Notes under the pieces: model-generated
Databases searched by the model: none
The model's input: only the letters and a program-made list of their open reading frames with translations
Told to the model about the DNA's origin: nothing
Shown here: one piece after another, positions 38,936 to 41,718 of the stretch
Numbering within the stretch: position 1 is the first letter of the stretch
Layout of the letters: each line of letters opens with the position of its first letter
Made by a program: the position numbers and the translations under genes
NCBI GenBank assembly: GCA_045647345.1
Contig: JAZRMG010000138.1
Coordinates: forward strand, 1 to 41,718
Length of the DNA: 41,718 bases
Reading direction: 5' to 3'
Origin: UBA1189 sp045647345
GTDB taxonomy: Bacteria; Bacteroidota; Bacteroidia; Bacteroidales; Bacteroidaceae

Positions 38936-41695
38936 GAGACTCTCCTTGATGGCAGCGATCTTGCTCTCCGCGTCGGCCTGTTTCTTACGCTCGGCAGCTA
39001 CTACAGCCTCGGGAGCATTGCTTACGAAGCGTTCGTTAGAGAGCTTCTTCATCACTGAGTTGAGGAAGCCTTCGAGATAGGTGAGCTCAGCCTGCAACTT
39101 AGCCACCTCAGCCTCTACATCGATGAGGCTACCCAGAGGCACTGCATACTCGGTAGTGCCTACCATGAACGATGAGGTGCCGTCGCTTTTGGCCTCAACG
39201 ACGTTGATGGCCTCGAGGTTGCCCATCTTGAGGATGATGGAGTCACACGCAACAGACCCCCTCTGTCCTTTGGACATCTCCCCCTCTATGGGGAGAGAGT
39301 TCTCAGAAGCCCCTCCATAGAGGGAGGGGTTGGGGTGGGTCTCTACCACTTCGAGTGCAAGAGTCTCCTTCTGTGCGATGTTCTTCTGCAAGCGGATGGT
39401 GCGTACGCCACTGATGATGCTCTTGGCGGTCTCCACATCGGCGATGAGCTGCTCGTCGTAGCTGTCGGCAAAGATTTTCACGCTCTGTGTCATGATGCTC
39501 TCGCCAGCCTTGCGCTCCTCGATGGCCTGCCACAGCTCTTCGGTGATGAAGGGCATGAAGGGGTGGAGCAAGCGGAGCAGTGCGTCGAAGTAGTGGAGAG
39601 TAGCATCATAGGTCTGCTTGTCGATAGCGCAGCCATACGCGGGCTTCACGATTTCGAGATACCAGCTTGAGAACTCGTCCCAGAAGAGGCGGTATACAGC
39701 CATCAAGGCCTCGCTCAAGCGGTACTTGCTCATGAGGTCATCCACCTCGAGAGCGGTCTTGGTGAGCATAGCGTCGAACCACTCGCAACCCAGGCGTGCA
39801 GCCTCGGGCTGAGCGATGGTGGCATCTACGTTCCAACCCTTGACGAGACGGAAGGCATTCCAAATCTTGTTATTGAAGTTACGGCCCTGCTCGCAGAGTG
39901 CATCATCGAAGAGGATGTCGTTACCAGCAGGGGCGCAGAGCATCATACCCATACGCACACCGTCGGCACCGTACTGAGCGATGAGGTCGAGCGGGTCGGG
40001 CGAGTTACCGAGGCTCTTCGACATCTTGCGGCCCAGCTTGTCGCGCACGATACCGGTGAAGTATACATTGCGGAAAGGCATGTCGCCCTTGTACTCATAA
40101 CCTGCCATAATCATACGTGCCACCCAGAAGAAGATGAGGTCCGGACCTGTCACGAGGTCGGCCGTGGGGTGGTAGTAGTTGAGCTCGGCATTGTCGGGGT
40201 TGTTGATGCCGTCGAACAATGACACGGGCCACAACCATGATGAGAACCAGGTGTCGAGAGCATCCTCGTCCTGACGGAGCTCACTGGCGGTGATGTTCTC
40301 ATAGCCTTCCATCTGCTGAGCCAATGCTACAGCCTCTTCGATGGTCTCGGCTACCACGAACTTCTCCTCGGCACCCTCTGCGGTGGGGAGGAAATATGCC
40401 GGTATGCGGTGACCCCACCAGAGCTGACGGCTGATACACCAGTCCTGGATATTCTCCAACCAGTTATTATAAGTAGTCTTGTATTTTGTGGGGTAGAACT
40501 TCAGTTCATCGTTCATTACAGGAGGCAGGGCGATGTCAGCAAAGTGCTGCATGCGGAGGAACCACTGCATGCAGAGACGGGGCTCAACGGCTGTGTCGGC
40601 ATTACGCTCCGAGTAGCCTACCTTGTTGTCATAGTCCTCTACCTTTTCGAGAAGGCCTGCTGCTTCGAGATCCTTGGCAATGAGCTTGCGCACCTCTACG
40701 CGGTCCATACCGATGTACATGCCAGCCTCGGGGCTGAGTGTGCCGTCGGGGTTGAAGATGTCGATAGTTTCCAAGTTGTGCTTCTTACCCAGCATGTAGT
40801 CGTTGGTGTCGTGAGCGGGAGTCACCTTCAAGCAACCTGTACCGAACTCGATGTCTACATAGCGGTCCTCGATAACGGGAATCTCGCGACCTACGAGGGG
40901 CACGATCACCTTCTGACCCTTGAGCCAAGTGTTCTTGGGGTCCTTGGGATTGATACACATCGCGGTGTCACCCATGATGGTCTCGGGGCGTGTGGTAGCT
41001 ACCACGGCGTAGTAGCCCTTGTTGTCTTTTCTCACCACCAAGCCCTCAGAGTTCTCCGAGATCTCCGAGTTCTCCAAGGTAGAGACATAATATTTGAGGT
41101 AATAGAGCTTGCTCTTCTCCTCCTTATAGATAACCTCCTCGTTAGAGAGTGCTGTCTGTGCCTTGGGATCCCAGTTCACCATGCGGAGTCCGCGGTAGAT
41201 GAGGCCCTTGTTGTAGAGGTCCACGAATACCTTGATGACGCTCTGGCTGCGCTTCTCGTCCATGGTGAAGGCTGTGCGTTCCCAGTCGCATGAGGCACCC
41301 AGCTTGCGGAGCTGCTTGAGGATGATGCCACCGTGCTCGTCGGTCCACTCCCAAGCATGCTTGAGGAACTCCTCACGGGTGAGATCGCTCTTCTTGATGC
41401 CCTGCTCGGCGAGTTTCTTCACCACCTTTGCTTCGGTAGCGATAGAGGCGTGGTCGGTACCAGGCACCCAACAAGCGTTCTTGCCGAGCATGCGGGCACG
41501 ACGCACGAGGATATCCTGAATCGTATTGTTGAGCATGTGTCCCATGTGGAGCACACCCGTTACGTTAGGGGGCGGTATCACCACCGTGTAAGGCTCGCGG
41601 CCATCGGGTTCTGAGTGAAACAGGTTGTTGTCCAACCAATACTGATACCATTTACCCTCCACATCTGACGGGTTGTATTTGCTTGCTAATTCCAT
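38918..41695 (-). CDS. valS: Valyl-tRNA synthetase, with two repeat-derived insertions
   Basis: ValS charges tRNA-Val and edits misactivated Thr. The 925-residue protein has the class I motifs (HMGH near 50 and KMSKS at 557-561), the CP1 editing domain (about 200-400, with VVATTRPETIMGDTAM and HDTNDY) and the C-terminal anticodon and coiled-coil regions (650-925). Related Bacteroidales enzymes are, as I recall, about 870-880 residues. The excess is largely explained by two inserts: residues about 208-220 (STLENSEISENSEG, from a 9-bp repeat) and 785-814, encoded by an 89-bp double-hairpin element. Both keep the frame and sit in loops or near the C-terminal helices. The gene is complete, starting at 41695, and is transcribed toward the coiled-coil protein gene. 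Confidence 0.95.
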   Translation of the reverse strand: MELASKYNPSDVEGKWYQYWLDNNLFHSEPDGREPYTVVIPPPNVTGVLHMGHMLNNTIQDILVRRARMLGKNACWVPGTDHASIATEAKVVKKLAEQGIKKSDLTREEFLKHAWEWTDEHGGIILKQLRKLGASCDWERTAFTMDEKRSQSVIKVFVDLYNKGLIYRGLRMVNWDPKAQTALSNEEVIYKEEKSKLYYLKYYVSTLENSEISENSEGLVVRKDNKGYYAVVATTRPETIMGDTAMCINPKDPKNTWLKGQKVIVPLVGREIPVIEDRYVDIEFGTGCLKVTPAHDTNDYMLGKKHNLETIDIFNPDGTLSPEAGMYIGMDRVEVRKLIAKDLEAAGLLEKVEDYDNKVGYSERNADTAVEPRLCMQWFLRMQHFADIALPPVMNDELKFYPTKYKTTYNNWLENIQDWCISRQLWWGHRIPAYFLPTAEGAEEKFVVAETIEEAVALAQQMEGYENITASELRQDEDALDTWFSSWLWPVSLFDGINNPDNAELNYYHPTADLVTGPDLIFFWVARMIMAGYEYKGDMPFRNVYFTGIVRDKLGRKMSKSLGNSPDPLDLIAQYGADGVRMGMMLCAPAGNDILFDDALCEQGRNFNNKIWNAFRLVKGWNVDATIAQPEAARLGCEWFDAMLTKTALEVDDLMSKYRLSEALMAVYRLFWDEFSSWYLEIVKPAYGCAIDKQTYDATLHYFDALLRLLHPFMPFITEELWQAIEERKAGESIMTQSVKIFADSYDEQLIADVETAKSIISGVRTIRLQKNIAQKETLALEVVETHPNPSLYGGASENSLPIEGEMSKGQRGSVACDSIILKMGNLEAINVVEAKSDGTSSFMVGTTEYAVPLGSLIDVEAEVAKLQAELTYLEGFLNSVMKKLSNERFVSNAPEAVVAAERKKQADAESKIAAIKESLAKFTI
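39254..39342. mobile_element. Double-hairpin palindromic element inserted in valS
   Basis: The 89-bp segment runs from AGACCC (39254-39259) to GGGTCT (39337-39342). It holds two 7-bp stems, TCTCCCC/GGGGAGA (39277-39283 and 39290-39296) and CCCCTCC/GGAGGGG (39310-39316 and 39323-39329). The loops, CTCTAT and ATAGAG, are complementary to each other, so the whole can also fold as one long palindrome. It is read in frame as residues 785-814 of ValS. Confidence 0.8.
41048..41075. repeat. 9-bp tandem repeat within valS
   Basis: Three near-identical 9-bp units (GGAGAACTC, GGAGATCTC, GGAGAACTC on the coding strand) encode the ENSEISENSE stretch of ValS. They sit between two conserved beta strands of the CP1 domain. 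Confidence 0.7.
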
Positions 41696-41718
41696 AATTT
41701 ATATGAGGTTTATATACA

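Noticed and set aside
40409..41293. 294-residue open frame opposite valS
   Set aside because: It is an antisense shadow of a strongly conserved gene and has a skewed, His/Val/Leu-rich composition.

Overview
The window looks like a chromosomal segment of a Bacteroidales bacterium, possibly Prevotellaceae or a relative. I base this on three things. Many genes are preceded by the Bacteroidetes-type promoter (TTTG or TTG, about 20 bases, then TAnnTTTG) and lack strong Shine-Dalgarno sites. Two surface proteins end in type IX secretion sorting tails. Several families are typical of Bacteroidales (DUF4290, DUF3316, DUF3244, OstA-like protein, membrane TPR regulators). The species cannot be named from the sequence alone.

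Layout. 1-621: a short peptide gene on the minus strand and a promoter region. 622-3303: prfB, a CYTH phosphatase-like gene and a lytic transglycosylase. 3482-9094: a 1870-residue modular secreted protein, followed by a perfect 28-bp palindrome and a palindrome array. 9508-14660 (minus strand): yicC, gmk, nadD, purD, a polytopic membrane protein and a DedA-like protein. 14960-21595 (plus): tsaB, DUF4290, murA, rimM, then an M23-like protein, dxr and rseP. 21700-29485 (plus): three SurA/parvulin-like chaperone genes, an OstA/LptA-like gene, a small membrane protein and mutL, mostly overlapping and probably one operon for envelope biogenesis. 29553-32173: a tyrosine phosphatase, a DUF3316 protein and an S41 peptidase lipoprotein. 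32273-32354: tRNA-Leu(UAG). 32355-33273: a gene-free island of repeats. 33274-35879 (minus): a methyltransferase, a protein with an S74 self-cleaving chaperone plus type IX tail, and a DUF3244 protein. 36136-41695 (minus): a membrane-tethered TPR/HTH-like regulator, a coiled-coil membrane protein and valS.

The genes are mostly core functions: translation (prfB, valS, tRNA-Leu, rimM, tsaB), nucleotide and cofactor synthesis (purD, gmk, nadD), isoprenoid and peptidoglycan synthesis (dxr, murA), and outer-membrane biogenesis (rseP, the SurA-like trio, OstA). No complete phage, conjugative element or defence system is visible.

The most unusual content is repeat DNA. valS carries an in-frame insertion of an 89-bp double-hairpin element, plus a second 9-bp-repeat expansion. 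Two inverted copies of an array of 16-bp palindromes spaced every 22 bp lie at 9371-9474 and 32477-32558. A 410-bp element with 35-bp terminal inverted repeats sits downstream of tRNA-Leu. Several spacers are made of 7-bp-period repeats, and prfB and purD share a nearly identical promoter cassette.
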